64,000 bases of DNA from Niabella agricola. Lineage in GTDB: Bacteria; Bacteroidota; Bacteroidia; Chitinophagales; Chitinophagaceae. The translations under genes and the position numbers were made by a program. The notes beneath the pieces were generated by a model. The model saw only the letters and a program-made list of their open reading frames with translations, was not told the DNA's origin and did not search any database. Shown here piece after piece: positions 16,860 through 25,530 of the stretch. The number at the start of each line of letters is the position of its first letter. The stretch's first letter is position 1. Location: positions 186,001-250,000 of the forward strand of contig NZ_JAJHIZ010000003.1 in NCBI RefSeq assembly GCF_021538615.1, given 5' to 3'.

Positions 16860-17141
16860 GTGGCAGAATATTCTTTAGGCGAAGCACTGAATGAATTTTT
16901 GAATAAAAGCCGTCTTAAAGGCGATATACAGGCCCTGCGCATCGATGGGGTTTGGGAAGAGATCATGGGCAAAACGGTGGCCCGATACACGGACAAACTG
17001 CAGATCTTTGGCGATAAGCTAATCATTTCCACAACCGTTGCCCCACTTAAGAACGAACTGATCTATCAACGGGAAAAAATCATTCAACGCGTAAATGAAG
17101 CGCTGGGACAAAAGGTAATCAGGGAGATCATTGTTAAATAG
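16860..17141 (+). CDS. DUF721 (DciA-like) protein
   Basis: The 93-residue protein is a compact DUF721 domain from VAEYSLGEALNEFLNKSRLKGD to KVIREIIVK, with the typical WEEIMGKTVARYTDKLQIFGDKLIISTTVAPLKNELIYQREKI core. DUF721 includes DciA, which loads the replicative helicase in bacteria without DnaC. That role is likely but not shown for this short form. The GTG start at 16860 is about 10 bases after the inferred transcript start. It is near recF, consistent with a replication link. Confidence 0.85.
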   Translation: MAEYSLGEALNEFLNKSRLKGDIQALRIDGVWEEIMGKTVARYTDKLQIFGDKLIISTTVAPLKNELIYQREKIIQRVNEALGQKVIREIIVK

Positions 17142-17164
17142 TGTTTAAAATTCTATGCCCTAAA

Positions 17165-17216
17165 GTCCAAATCTCGAATCTCAAGTCTCAAATCTGGAAT
17201 CTGAATCTCGAATCCC
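17165..17216. repeat. Imperfect short tandem repeat (aatctc-type)
   Basis: The words aatctc, agtctc, aatctgg, aatctg and aatctc follow one another with small changes between the convergent ends of the DUF721 gene and the next gene. No function is apparent. Confidence 0.65.
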
Positions 17217-17220
17217 CTCT

Positions 17221-18267
17221 TTAAAGATCAGGTGTGGACGGTGTTTGCCAGCTTTGAAAGGCGCCCACCTCATATTCAAGCACTCCTGTTTTGGCATTAT
17301 ACGACGATTGGGACAACAGTGGAAGCGGCATGGGTATCTTTGACTGTTCCGGGTGATGTGTACGGTTATGATAGGTTTGCACTTTCAGCGGATGGATCTG
17401 TTTTCCGTTCATTTGAATATTGCTAATGCTGAGACGCACTACCGGCAGCTCTTTGTAGTTGGTGATCCTTCCTCCGATCGCCGGTTTTTGCTCCGCAAAA
17501 TTTATTACTGTTCCGTATTGCTCCAGGAAGATACCCTCCCAGCTGCCAAACCGCAGGTGCTTTCCCGGAAAAGCCAGGGAGCCGATAACAAATTTTTCAT
17601 GCCTGTCTAAATCTTCTACTTCCATAGTCACCCAGCTATGTTCATACTCGCCCCAGGAAAAAATAATCGCCTTCGATGAAAAGGAATCCGGCACCGGCTT
17701 CCCGGGCACATAGCCCGATTTATATAAGGTGAGGCGGTAATTCCCTTTGTCCCATTTTACCTTATTGCGCACACTGATGAAATCCCCCTCAGCATCGCTG
17801 CTGGCATAGTACCCGTTTGTTTTTAATGCATTGCGGTTCCGTTCCATCCAGCGGGAAAAGATACCGCCCCGGCCGATACCCTGACTGCTGCCGCCGCCGA
17901 TCGGCCTTCCATCGGACGCCGTCTGTATGCCTCCATAGAACTGCATCCGGTTTAATGTACCGTTAAATGGCGAAATGTAAAAACGGTAGTCATCGGGTAT
18001 GCGTGTTTTGATATGCACATCCAAAGAAAAACGCTCAAAGAATACCGCAGGCGTATCCATGGTAATGGTCGTATTGATGAAATGTAGCGGCGCCAATATA
18101 ATACTGTCCGGATAACTGCGATCCGTAGCCATTTTTTTCTTCAGTTCTTTATGGATATCGGAATTTTCATACTTTTTCCGGAGCGCCGTTTTTGAAGTAT
18201 CTTCCTGGGCAGCAACTGTTCCACCCAACAGGGCGGTCACAAGCAGTAGTAAACCGTATTGTTTCAT
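17221..18267 (-). CDS. Secreted protein of unknown function (DUF3472-like at best)
   Basis: The 348-residue protein has an SPI-type signal peptide (MKQYGLLLLVTALLGGTVAAQ, cleavage after about residue 20), so it should be exported. A helical, charged segment (residues 24-48) is followed by a beta-rich domain with many Gly, Tyr and Trp residues. Segments such as SPFNGTLNRMQFYGGIQT, IIFSWGEYEHSWVTMEVEDLDRHE and GSLAFPGKHLRFGSWEGIFLEQYG faintly recall the carbohydrate-associated DUF3472 fold; this is a weak resemblance. The neighbouring permease is on the same strand but 46 bases away, and no link is evident. Confidence 0.7.
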   Translation of the reverse strand: MKQYGLLLLVTALLGGTVAAQEDTSKTALRKKYENSDIHKELKKKMATDRSYPDSIILAPLHFINTTITMDTPAVFFERFSLDVHIKTRIPDDYRFYISPFNGTLNRMQFYGGIQTASDGRPIGGGSSQGIGRGGIFSRWMERNRNALKTNGYYASSDAEGDFISVRNKVKWDKGNYRLTLYKSGYVPGKPVPDSFSSKAIIFSWGEYEHSWVTMEVEDLDRHEKFVIGSLAFPGKHLRFGSWEGIFLEQYGTVINFAEQKPAIGGRITNYKELPVVRLSISNIQMNGKQIHPLKVQTYHNRTHHPEQSKIPMPLPLLSQSSYNAKTGVLEYEVGAFQSWQTPSTPDL

Positions 18268-18313
18268 ATCAATCTTTAAGCATATGCAATAAAATCCATC
18301 CCCCGTTTATAAC

Positions 18314-19360
18314 TTAAATCCGTACCCTTGGATCAAACACCCCATACAGGATGTCCGCAACAATATTCATGATCACAAAGAAGGCTGCCGAGATAAGGAC
18401 AGAGCCCATTACTACCGGATAATCGAGCTTCTCCAATGCATCCACTGTTACTTTACCGATTCCCTGCCAGCCAAAAATATATTCTACAAAAAAAGCGCCG
18501 GCAAGTAATTCTGCAAACCAGCCGGTAACGGCGGTGATCACAGGGTTCAGTGCATTTTTCAATCCATGCTTCCATATTACCGTTTGTTTGCGCAGCCCTT
18601 TGGCATAAGCAGTGCGGATATAGTCCTGATCCAGCACATCCAGCATCGCGCTCCTGGTAAGCTGGGTAATAATGGCCAGCGGGCGGATGCCCAGTGTGAT
18701 GGCCGGCAGGATCAGGTTCTTTAACGTAAGCACCCGCTTGCCCGTTACGGGGTCGATATCGAACCAATTACCGGTAATGTGGAGGCCTGTATATTTCGTA
18801 AGTACAAAACCAAAAACATAGGCAATGATGATACCCATAAAAAAGGAGGGCGCCGAAATGCCTACAATGCTGGAAAAAATAGCACTGGTGTCCAGCCAGG
18901 AATTTTGCCGCACAGCTGCAACCACGCCTAAAGGAATACCAACCACCACTGCCAGCGCCATGGCAGCCAGCGTCAGCATCAGGGTTCCGGGCAGTGCTTC
19001 CATCAGGACACTGGTTACCGCTCTTTTGGTTTGATAAGACCGGCGCAGGTAAGGCACTTTAAAGGCGAGCTTGGTTGCTCCGCCGATAAAAAAACCTTTT
19101 AGCTGCTTGGATGCGATCTCCTCCCGGCTATGTATGGCCAGCGGCGATACATCGTTTACATACAGCAGGAACTGCCTCCATTTCGGTTGATCGAGATACA
19201 ACTCCCTGCGGATATTTTCCTGCGTTTTCTGATCACCACTCTGCCCCATTATCAAACGGGAAGGGTCGCCAAAGCCCTGGAATAAAAAAAACACCAGCAG
19301 TACCACCCCTGCCATAACCAGCAGGCCATATATTGCTTTTCTAATAATGTATCCTAGCAT
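18314..19360 (-). CDS. Peptide/nickel-type ABC transporter permease (OppB/DppB family)
   Basis: This 348-residue inner-membrane permease has the OppB/DppB layout. The first helix is at about residues 9-29, a long periplasmic region follows to about residue 115, and then five helices. The binding-protein-dependent transport motif RTAYAKGLRKQTVIWKHGLKNALNPVITAVTGW holds the cytoplasmic EAA loop that contacts the ATPase. The C-terminal ADILYGVFDPRVRI is typical. No substrate-binding protein, second permease (OppC) or ATPase is nearby, so it would have to assemble with parts encoded elsewhere, or be an orphan. Confidence 0.9.
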   Translation of the reverse strand: MLGYIIRKAIYGLLVMAGVVLLVFFLFQGFGDPSRLIMGQSGDQKTQENIRRELYLDQPKWRQFLLYVNDVSPLAIHSREEIASKQLKGFFIGGATKLAFKVPYLRRSYQTKRAVTSVLMEALPGTLMLTLAAMALAVVVGIPLGVVAAVRQNSWLDTSAIFSSIVGISAPSFFMGIIIAYVFGFVLTKYTGLHITGNWFDIDPVTGKRVLTLKNLILPAITLGIRPLAIITQLTRSAMLDVLDQDYIRTAYAKGLRKQTVIWKHGLKNALNPVITAVTGWFAELLAGAFFVEYIFGWQGIGKVTVDALEKLDYPVVMGSVLISAAFFVIMNIVADILYGVFDPRVRI

Positions 19361-19406
19361 AAAGAAAACTGCTTACTCAACCGATGGTGTTATTTATTAC
19401 CCGATA

Positions 19407-20540
19407 TTAATGCACCGTTGCTATCCTTTCCAGTTCCTGTAAGGCATCATTAAAATTTTTATAGCTCCATTTCCCTGCAACCGTCCCCTTTTTCAACAGG
19501 TATATTGTAGGATTGGTTCTTGCCGCCATACGAATCATTACCCGGTCGCCGGCCAGTACTTCCAGGTCTTTGAACGAAGCGCCGGCAATCGACTGTTTTA
19601 CCGGTATGGCTGTACTGCTGATGATATACATTGGTATTCCCTGCGCACGGGCCTTCTGATAGATGGGCTCAAATCCACGCTTCCAGTCGTTTACCGGGTG
19701 CGACATATCTTCATGAAACAGCAGCAGGACATATTCGGCTCCCAGAAGCTGCTGCGTAACATTATTACCAGTGGCATCTGCAAAATCAAATCCCCGGATT
19801 TCCGGAATATTGTTTGACCCGGCCTTGATCAATTTATCATAACGGTTAATAAACTTATACGTGCTGTCATTGAAATCTGCCGGGAATTGTTCCGCGTTGA
19901 ACTCAACTTTTTTACCGTCTTTTTCATATACAAATACGATCTCCGTACTGTCCGGAATCGCATTGGCCGGAATCTTTAGCTTATCGGGAATAAAACTTCC
20001 TTTCTTAAAAGGCAGGCAGTCCAGCACCGGCAGGTATTTCAACGTATACCATTGACCTGCGAAAGAAAACCCGGTGATCATCACCATCAGCACCGCAGTA
20101 GTCCTTGCTGAAAAAACCGGCTGTACATAGCGGAGGTTTATAAAGAGAAAAAGGATCAGCACCAGTAGCACCAGGTCTTTTATAAAAGAGGTTTTTGATG
20201 TAATGGGAATACAATCCCCAAAACAGCCGCAGTTTGTAAACTTGCCTGAGAAATGGGCATAGCCGGTTAAAAAAGTAAAAAAAACGATCAGCAGCAACAA
20301 GAGCCAGGCAACCGGTTTCTTTTTCCATCCCAGCAACAACGCAGCCCCGGCAATGATCTCGAATGCGATCATAAGTACGGAAAGGGTGAGGGTAATACCG
20401 TTCAGTGCACTCATTCTCCAAAGTTCAAAGAACTCCTGCATTTTGTAACTGAGTCCAATCGGGTCATTTGCTTTGATAAGACCCGAAAAAATGAACAGAA
20501 CTCCTACAATGACCCGTACAATTGCCACCAGTATTTTCAT
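19407..20540 (-). CDS. DoxX/MauE-type membrane protein with thioredoxin-like C-terminus
   Basis: The 377-residue protein has an N-terminal DoxX-like membrane part with about four helices (residues 1-145) and a redox-type NCGCFGDC motif near residue 102. A fifth helix follows near residue 150, and the C-terminal part resembles thioredoxin without a CxxC motif (YVLLLFHEDMSHPVNDWKRGF and MYIISSTAIPVKQSIAGASF). This is the BT_3928-like family, common in Bacteroidota and not well understood; a role in disulfide or electron handling in the membrane is an inference. Its start overlaps the DUF1599 stop by 4 bases (ATGA), so the two are translated together. Confidence 0.83.
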   Translation of the reverse strand: MKILVAIVRVIVGVLFIFSGLIKANDPIGLSYKMQEFFELWRMSALNGITLTLSVLMIAFEIIAGAALLLGWKKKPVAWLLLLLIVFFTFLTGYAHFSGKFTNCGCFGDCIPITSKTSFIKDLVLLVLILFLFINLRYVQPVFSARTTAVLMVMITGFSFAGQWYTLKYLPVLDCLPFKKGSFIPDKLKIPANAIPDSTEIVFVYEKDGKKVEFNAEQFPADFNDSTYKFINRYDKLIKAGSNNIPEIRGFDFADATGNNVTQQLLGAEYVLLLFHEDMSHPVNDWKRGFEPIYQKARAQGIPMYIISSTAIPVKQSIAGASFKDLEVLAGDRVMIRMAARTNPTIYLLKKGTVAGKWSYKNFNDALQELERIATVH

Positions 20541-21100
20541 GCTGTTTCCCGTTTTTTGCCGTTTGCTTCCTCCTGTAAAATCAATGCAAAAACAGCATAG
20601 TTAATAATATCATTGTAGTTGGCGTCGATCCCCTCACTGATCAGCGTTTTCTGATCGTTGTCGAGGATCTGCCGTATACGCTGTAACTTCATCAGGATCA
20701 GGTCTACAAAACTTTCCTGGCTCATGCTCCGCCAGGCTTCGCCATAGTCGTGGTTTTTATCCTGCATCAGCTTTTGGGCGGCACCCGTATACTGGTCGTA
20801 ATAAGTTTGTACGGTTGTTTCGGGGAGGTCTGCCGGCGCCTCTTTGGGCAATTCCAGTTGTATCAGCCCAATCACGCCATAATTAATGATCCCCTTAAAC
20901 TCGCCCGCTATATCATCGGCTACTTTTTGCTGTTTCAGGTCCTGTATGGTACGGATACGCTGGGCTTTGATATAGATCTGGTCTACGATTGAAATGGTAC
21001 GGAGCACCCGCCAGGCGGTTCCATAATCTTTGTTCTTTTTTAAAAATACATCCCTGCATTCACTGATTACACGCTCGTATTGTGCATTTGTTTTATTCAT
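20537..21100 (-). CDS. DUF1599 protein with two repeated domains
   Basis: The 187-residue protein is two copies of one domain. ECRDVFLKKNKDYGTAWRVLR with its following helices (residues 14-85) matches AAQKLMQDKNHDYGEAWRSMS (residues 107-170). Each copy carries the DYGxAWR pattern and an IINY motif. In Pfam this is the nucleotide-modification-associated domain 1 (DUF1599) group. Its biochemical role is not settled. It overlaps the DoxX-like gene by 4 bases and is divergent from folP, a neighbourhood seen in relatives, which suggests a conserved but unexplained link. Confidence 0.87.
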   Translation of the reverse strand: MNKTNAQYERVISECRDVFLKKNKDYGTAWRVLRTISIVDQIYIKAQRIRTIQDLKQQKVADDIAGEFKGIINYGVIGLIQLELPKEAPADLPETTVQTYYDQYTGAAQKLMQDKNHDYGEAWRSMSQESFVDLILMKLQRIRQILDNDQKTLISEGIDANYNDIINYAVFALILQEEANGKKRETA

Positions 21101-21198
21101 AAACGGTATTTCCTCAAACTTTAAATCGCCTGGCGATGCTGGCTTTAAACCAGCAACAACAGCTTATCTTTACGCTCAAAAATAACAAACAAATCGGG

Positions 21199-22029
21199 AT
21201 GTTTACGCTTAATTGCCGGGGAAACTTACTTTCGCTTCAAAAGCCAGTTGTAATGGGCATTTTAAATGTGGCCCATGATTCTTTTTATGCGCCGAGCCGG
21301 CACGCAGTAAATGAGTCTTTATTACACACTGCAGAAAAGATGTTGAAGGCCGGTGCAGCGATCCTTGACATCGGTGGCCAAAGCACCCGCCCGGGCAGCA
21401 TTACCTTATCCGCGCAGGAAGAAGCCGGGGCCGTGATTCCCGCAGTGACGGCGCTGCACAAGGCGTTCCCCGATGCCCTTCTTTCTATCGATACCTTTTA
21501 CAGCGCCGTGGCCACGGAAGCCGTTGCAGCAGGCGCCGTCATTATAAATGATATCAGTGCCGGAACCATCGACCCAAACATGTTCCCTGCCGTTGCGGCA
21601 TTGAACGTGCCCTATATCCTGATGCATATGCAGGGCCGCCCGGATACCATGCAACTGCGGCCCCGTTATAAAGATGTAACGCTGGAGCTGCTGGACTTTT
21701 TTATTGAAAAGCTGGCATTACTAAGAACTGCGGGAGTACGGGATGTAGTGATTGACCCCGGCTTCGGTTTCGGGAAAACCAATGTCCATAATTTTACGCT
21801 TTTAAAAAACCTCCGGCACTTTTCAATGCTTAACTGTCCTCTGCTATTAGGTGTAAGCCGCAAAGGAACCATTTACCGAACCTTGGGAACAACCGCAGAA
21901 GATGCCCTGAACGGCACCACTGTTCTGCATACAATCGGACTTATGAACGGGGCAAACATACTACGGGTGCACGATGTACGGGAGGCGATGGAAGCCATCC
22001 TTCTGACAGACCGGTACCAGCAATCCTGA
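21199..22029 (+). CDS. folP: Dihydropteroate synthase
   Basis: FolP joins 4-aminobenzoate to 6-hydroxymethyl-dihydropterin diphosphate in folate synthesis and is the target of sulfonamides. The TIM-barrel signatures are present: VVMGILNVAHDSFY (residues 18-31), ILDIGGQSTRPGS, VDVVIDPGFGFGKT-like VRDVVIDPGFGFGKT, and VSRKGTIYRTLG near the pterin site. ATG 21199 is preferred to ATG 21136, as it gives the usual N-terminus. In the first loop the usual NVTPDSF is NVAHDSF, so the family Thr-Pro is Ala-His. The protein is 276 residues and divergent from the DUF1599 gene. Confidence 0.92.
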   Translation: MFTLNCRGNLLSLQKPVVMGILNVAHDSFYAPSRHAVNESLLHTAEKMLKAGAAILDIGGQSTRPGSITLSAQEEAGAVIPAVTALHKAFPDALLSIDTFYSAVATEAVAAGAVIINDISAGTIDPNMFPAVAALNVPYILMHMQGRPDTMQLRPRYKDVTLELLDFFIEKLALLRTAGVRDVVIDPGFGFGKTNVHNFTLLKNLRHFSMLNCPLLLGVSRKGTIYRTLGTTAEDALNGTTVLHTIGLMNGANILRVHDVREAMEAILLTDRYQQS

Positions 22030-22875
22030 TCACCGGTGTTGCTCATACATTTTTAGCGCATCCAGTTCCGCAGCAATAAGCAACTGCCATTCCTGCTGGC
22101 GCTGACGGTTCAGGCCGTGATCGGTTTCTTCGTCATAGACATCATTTCTTTTTGCCATTTGTTTTCCGATATCCCTGCTCATGCGTTTTACAGCTTCCTG
22201 TAGCTCAAGAACATTTATGCCAGACTGCTCCAGTTGCTGCTGCAATTTCCGGCGGTACAGCTCCGCTATATCAAAATGGCATTGCTCATGTGCCAGCGTT
22301 GTGCTATCGCCCCTGGCACGCGGGCGCACCCAGCTTTTATAGCAATTGAACACCGCCTCCGTATAAAATTTCGGCTTTTTGAAAACGCTGAGGCTATTGG
22401 TTTCCATTTTTAGATCGCAGGAGGATACTGCTCCAAAATTAAAATAGCTGGTGGCAGATGGGGTGCCTTTAAAATCATCCCAGGCCAGTTTTCTTTGCGG
22501 CGACCAATAGATCTCCCCCTCATGTTTTCTAAAATCCGGCACCCTGTAAATATCGGCCCAAATGCGCTCACAGGTACTCTTCTTATCCGGGAGCTCGTCT
22601 CTGGTTATCTTTATTACATTGGCACCGTTCCGGCGCGCCATTTGCCGGAGTTTTTCAATGATTTCATAATAAGAACAATTTACCGAAAATCCGTTGTCGG
22701 CAGAGCGGATGCTCCCCACTTTTACACCGTCATTTTCAAACCGGTCCATTGCTTTTAATACAAGCACAAAGGCCGTATCAGCCAGGGGTGCCTGCGGAGC
22801 CACGATCCGGCTACCCATTTTGGGTGCACATGCTCCTGACAACAACAACAGGCCCGTTAGCAGGTATCGTATCAT
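22030..22875 (-). CDS. Lipoprotein with DUF922-like zinc-metalloprotease-type domain
   Basis: The 281-residue protein has a lipobox, LLLLSGAC (Cys16), and so should be membrane-anchored outside the cytosol. The C-terminal half carries LAHEQCHFDIAELYRRKL (about residues 194-211), an HExxH-like motif HEQCH followed by an Asp. This matches DUF922, a putative secreted Zn-dependent protease family. The preceding EIYWSPQRKLAWDDFKGTPSATSYFNFGAVSS segment is also typical. The N-terminal half (residues 25-110) is a separate small domain. Its stop lies one base from the convergent folP stop. The substrate is unknown and activity is not shown. Confidence 0.8.
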   Translation of the reverse strand: MIRYLLTGLLLLSGACAPKMGSRIVAPQAPLADTAFVLVLKAMDRFENDGVKVGSIRSADNGFSVNCSYYEIIEKLRQMARRNGANVIKITRDELPDKKSTCERIWADIYRVPDFRKHEGEIYWSPQRKLAWDDFKGTPSATSYFNFGAVSSCDLKMETNSLSVFKKPKFYTEAVFNCYKSWVRPRARGDSTTLAHEQCHFDIAELYRRKLQQQLEQSGINVLELQEAVKRMSRDIGKQMAKRNDVYDEETDHGLNRQRQQEWQLLIAAELDALKMYEQHR

Positions 22876-22906
22876 ACAGCTAGTTTATTTTATTAAGACA
22901 GTGCGC

Positions 22907-23206
22907 TTAAACAACAGATTTGAGGATCCCCGTAAGTTGTGTGGCAGGAATCACCCCGCTTTGCCGCCAAACGATCTGCCCTTTCTTAAATAATATGAGG
23001 GTTGGTACACTTTGCACGTGATAAAACGCCGCCGCCTGGGGACTTTGATCGATATCCACCTTTATAATAGTTACTTTTTCACCCATGTTGGATTTTACTT
23101 CTTCCAAAACCGGCTTCATCATCTTACAGGGACCGCACCAGGTGGCTGTAAAATCAACCAGCACCGGTTTTTCACCGTTGATCAATGTTTGAAAATTAGC
23201 TGCCAT
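22907..23206 (-). CDS. trxA: Thioredoxin
   Basis: The 99-residue cytosolic protein has the redox motif WCGPC (ATWCGPCKMM, residues 24-33), the cis-proline VPTLILFKKGQ (residues 67-77) and normal length. ATG 23206 (MAANFQTLI) is used; an open frame extends upstream to 23278 but runs through the FKBP terminator and is not real. The -7 box TACTTTTG (minus strand, 23217-23224) lies just upstream, so the transcript would have a very short leader. It is a single gene between the DUF922 lipoprotein and the FKBP cluster. Confidence 0.93.
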   Translation of the reverse strand: MAANFQTLINGEKPVLVDFTATWCGPCKMMKPVLEEVKSNMGEKVTIIKVDIDQSPQAAAFYHVQSVPTLILFKKGQIVWRQSGVIPATQLTGILKSVV

Positions 23207-23216
23207 CTTTTTTTTA

Positions 23217-23224
23217 CAAAAGTA
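23217..23224 (-). promoter_or_regulatory. -7 box of trxA
   Basis: On the minus strand the box reads TACTTTTG, matching TAnnTTTG. It implies transcription start near 23210 and a leader of only a few bases before ATG 23206. Confidence 0.45.
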
Positions 23225-23246
23225 GAACAATCGCATCATTTCATAT

Positions 23247-23277
23247 AAAAACGGCCATCCTCCGGGATGGCCGTTCA
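23247..23277 (-). terminator. Rho-independent terminator of the FKBP gene cluster
   Basis: The perfect 11-base arms aacggccatcc (23250-23260) and ggatggccgtt (23265-23275) form a tight hairpin. On the minus strand it is followed by tttttat, 20 bases after the last FKBP stop. Confidence 0.8.
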
Positions 23278-23295
23278 AATATCAAATACAATATG

Positions 23296-24312
23296 TTATT
23301 TCTTGCCACCGGCTTTTGCAGAATCAGCCTTCGGCGCTTCCTGGGGTACCGGCATTACCGGCTGCTGTTGCTGCGGAGGAGCATCTCCCACATGGGTAAT
23401 TTCCACTTCAAAATACAACCCATCATATGCTTTAAACGGTGCACCGGGAGGCACGCCCTGTGTATAGGCCAGGAACCCGGGGATATAAATCACACCCTTT
23501 CCGCCCTCTTTAAACTGTTTCAGACCGTCTTCGAAGCCCGGGATTGCCCCACCGGAGCCTACCTGAGCCGTCATGGTATTGGAATCGAACGGCTTGTCAC
23601 CGTCTACTGTTTTACCAGTATACTTCAACGTAACGAATTTGCCATCGGTTACCTGTGCTCCGTTGCCGGGATTGTCTATTTTAACAAACGTACCCAGGGC
23701 TGATTTTACTGCTGTAATATTCTTCTTTTTCAGATATGCTTCCATATCCTTGATCTGCTTATCTTTTCCACCAGCTTTTTCAAATGCATCCACTACGGCT
23801 TTTTGTTTGGCTTCCTCTCTTTTCTGATAGGCTTCTCCCTCTTTCTGACGGTCCGCCATAGCAAGACTGTCATTTTTAAATACATTCAACACCTTAAAGG
23901 TAAACGTAATTTTGTCTCCCTTTTTCAGGAAGGCAGGCATCTGGGCTTCCTGTATCTGTCCTTTCTTGATAAGAGAATCTACAAAAAGAATGGCAATAAG
24001 GCTGTCTCCTTTTTTCAATTTGGGCAGCACTTCCAGCGGGCTGTAGTTGGTTTGCTCTGGCATCAGTTGCTGAACAGGCATATACTCCGGCATGGTAGTA
24101 TACGAGTTATACATAACGGTATCCTTTGCGCCTGAAATTTTTTGAATTACATGGAACTTCAATACGTCGCCGGTTTTTGTAGAATCCTTGCTACCGCCGT
24201 CGATGATTTTATATTTCAGACCGCTTGCCGTCGTTTTAAAATCCGCATTCTTACAGGCTGTAAACGCAGCTGCTGTGAACAGGCACAACCCGATTGTTTT
24301 TAATTGTTTCAT
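23296..24312 (-). CDS. FKBP-type peptidyl-prolyl isomerase lipoprotein, copy 3 in order of transcription
   Basis: The 338-residue lipoprotein (lipobox FTAC, Cys20) should work in the periplasm on protein folding. The C-terminal domain (about residues 195-305) is FKBP type: VTLKYTGKTVDGDKPFDSN, GSGGAIPGFEDGLKQFKEGGKGVIYIPGFLAYTQG. It keeps the Asp of the canonical FD pair. The N-terminal part (TASGLKYKI to FTFKVLNVF, about residues 30-150) looks like a second, degenerate FKBP-like domain. A Lys/Glu-rich helical linker joins them. It is the last of three tandem paralogs on the same strand, spaced by about 110-120 bases, and ends in a proline/glutamine-rich tail. Confidence 0.9.
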   Translation of the reverse strand: MKQLKTIGLCLFTAAAFTACKNADFKTTASGLKYKIIDGGSKDSTKTGDVLKFHVIQKISGAKDTVMYNSYTTMPEYMPVQQLMPEQTNYSPLEVLPKLKKGDSLIAILFVDSLIKKGQIQEAQMPAFLKKGDKITFTFKVLNVFKNDSLAMADRQKEGEAYQKREEAKQKAVVDAFEKAGGKDKQIKDMEAYLKKKNITAVKSALGTFVKIDNPGNGAQVTDGKFVTLKYTGKTVDGDKPFDSNTMTAQVGSGGAIPGFEDGLKQFKEGGKGVIYIPGFLAYTQGVPPGAPFKAYDGLYFEVEITHVGDAPPQQQQPVMPVPQEAPKADSAKAGGKK

Positions 24313-24421
24313 TTTTGTTTTTGTGTTATTTTTTATTCAGATGTTACATTGCTTAAAAAACCGGAAACTACTGTCATTAACCAGCCGCCCCGATTTCATC
24401 CTAAAGACGGCCGGCTCCTGA

Positions 24422-25408
24422 TTATTTCTTCTTCTCTTTTCCAGGGGAAGCTATTTTTTGAGCAGCTGCAGGCGGCATTTGAGGCGCAGGCATGGAATCG
24501 CTCACTTCAGTAATTTCTACCTCAAAATACAAAGGTTCAAATTCTTTAAACGGCGATCCCGGAGGCGGGGTTTTTCCGTAGGCAAGAAATCCGGGAATAT
24601 AAATCACGCCTTTCCCTCCTTGTTTGAACTGCCTTAATCCGTCTTCAAAACCGCGTATCGCCCCGTTTACCCCAATCTGCGTGGTGAAGGAGTTCGGACC
24701 TTCAAAAGTGCTGTCGTTCAATACTTTTTTTCCGGTATATTTTACTGAAACAAATTTCTTATCTGCCACCGGCGCACCAGTACCGGGATTATCTATCTTT
24801 ACAAAAGCCCCCAATGGTGTTTTTACTGCATTGATGTTTTTGCTTTTCAGATAATTTTCTACTTCTGTGGTTTGTTTTGCTTTTTCACCCGATTTTTCCA
24901 GGGCCAGTTCTTCGTTCTTTTGTAATTTTTCGATTTCGGCCTTATAATCGTTACGTGCCAGGCTGTCGCTGGAAAATACATCCAGCACTTTATAGGTATA
25001 GATGATTTGGTCGCCTTTTTTGAAATAAGGAGGCATTTGCGCCTCCGGCAACATTCCTTTCCGGATAGCCGAATCGATATAAACAATGGCCACCATACTG
25101 TCTCCTTTTTTCAGGTATTTGAATACTTCAGCTGGGTCATATATCGGCTGATTGGGCTGGTAAGGCCGTGCCCCTGTAAAGAAGGGAAGCTTACCATAAG
25201 TATCTGCCAATACGGTATCCTTATGCCCCTTAACTTTCACTGTCATGTTCATCTTTAAAACAGCGGTCTCTGCCAGGCTGTCCTTTCCCCCGCTTCCAAA
25301 GATTTTATATTTAAGCCCACTGGATGTGGTCTTAAACTCCGTATTCTTGCAAGCTGTAAAAACCAAGACAGCAAACAGGAATAGCCCGATTTTTTGTAGT
25401 TGTTTCAT
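24422..25408 (-). CDS. FKBP-type peptidyl-prolyl isomerase lipoprotein, copy 2
   Basis: The 328-residue paralog starts MKQLQKIGLFLFAVLVFTAC (lipidated Cys20). Its N-terminal degenerate FKBP-like part is followed by a helical linker (SEKAKQTTEVENYL-type) and a C-terminal FKBP domain (VSVKYTGKKVLNDSTFEGPNSF, NGAIRGFEDGLRQFKQGGKGVIYIPGFLAYGK). The Asp following Phe in the active-site FD pair is Glu here (TFEG), unlike copy 3. Peptidyl-prolyl isomerase activity is therefore less certain, and a chaperone role is possible. It is the middle of the tandem triplet. Confidence 0.9.
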   Translation of the reverse strand: MKQLQKIGLFLFAVLVFTACKNTEFKTTSSGLKYKIFGSGGKDSLAETAVLKMNMTVKVKGHKDTVLADTYGKLPFFTGARPYQPNQPIYDPAEVFKYLKKGDSMVAIVYIDSAIRKGMLPEAQMPPYFKKGDQIIYTYKVLDVFSSDSLARNDYKAEIEKLQKNEELALEKSGEKAKQTTEVENYLKSKNINAVKTPLGAFVKIDNPGTGAPVADKKFVSVKYTGKKVLNDSTFEGPNSFTTQIGVNGAIRGFEDGLRQFKQGGKGVIYIPGFLAYGKTPPPGSPFKEFEPLYFEVEITEVSDSMPAPQMPPAAAQKIASPGKEKKK

Positions 25409-25530
25409 TTTTGTTTTTGCGTTTTTATGACTCGGATATTTCTTGTTTGATATAATGAAAAACTTTTACATCAAAATGGCTGCCTCATTCAATAATAAAG
25501 ACAGCCAATTTGAACGGTTTTCTTCCTTAA

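Noticed and set aside
23207..23278. Upstream extension of thioredoxin to 23278
   Set aside because: The extra residues are translated from the FKBP terminator hairpin, and a -7 box lies inside the extension. ATG 23206 is the right start.
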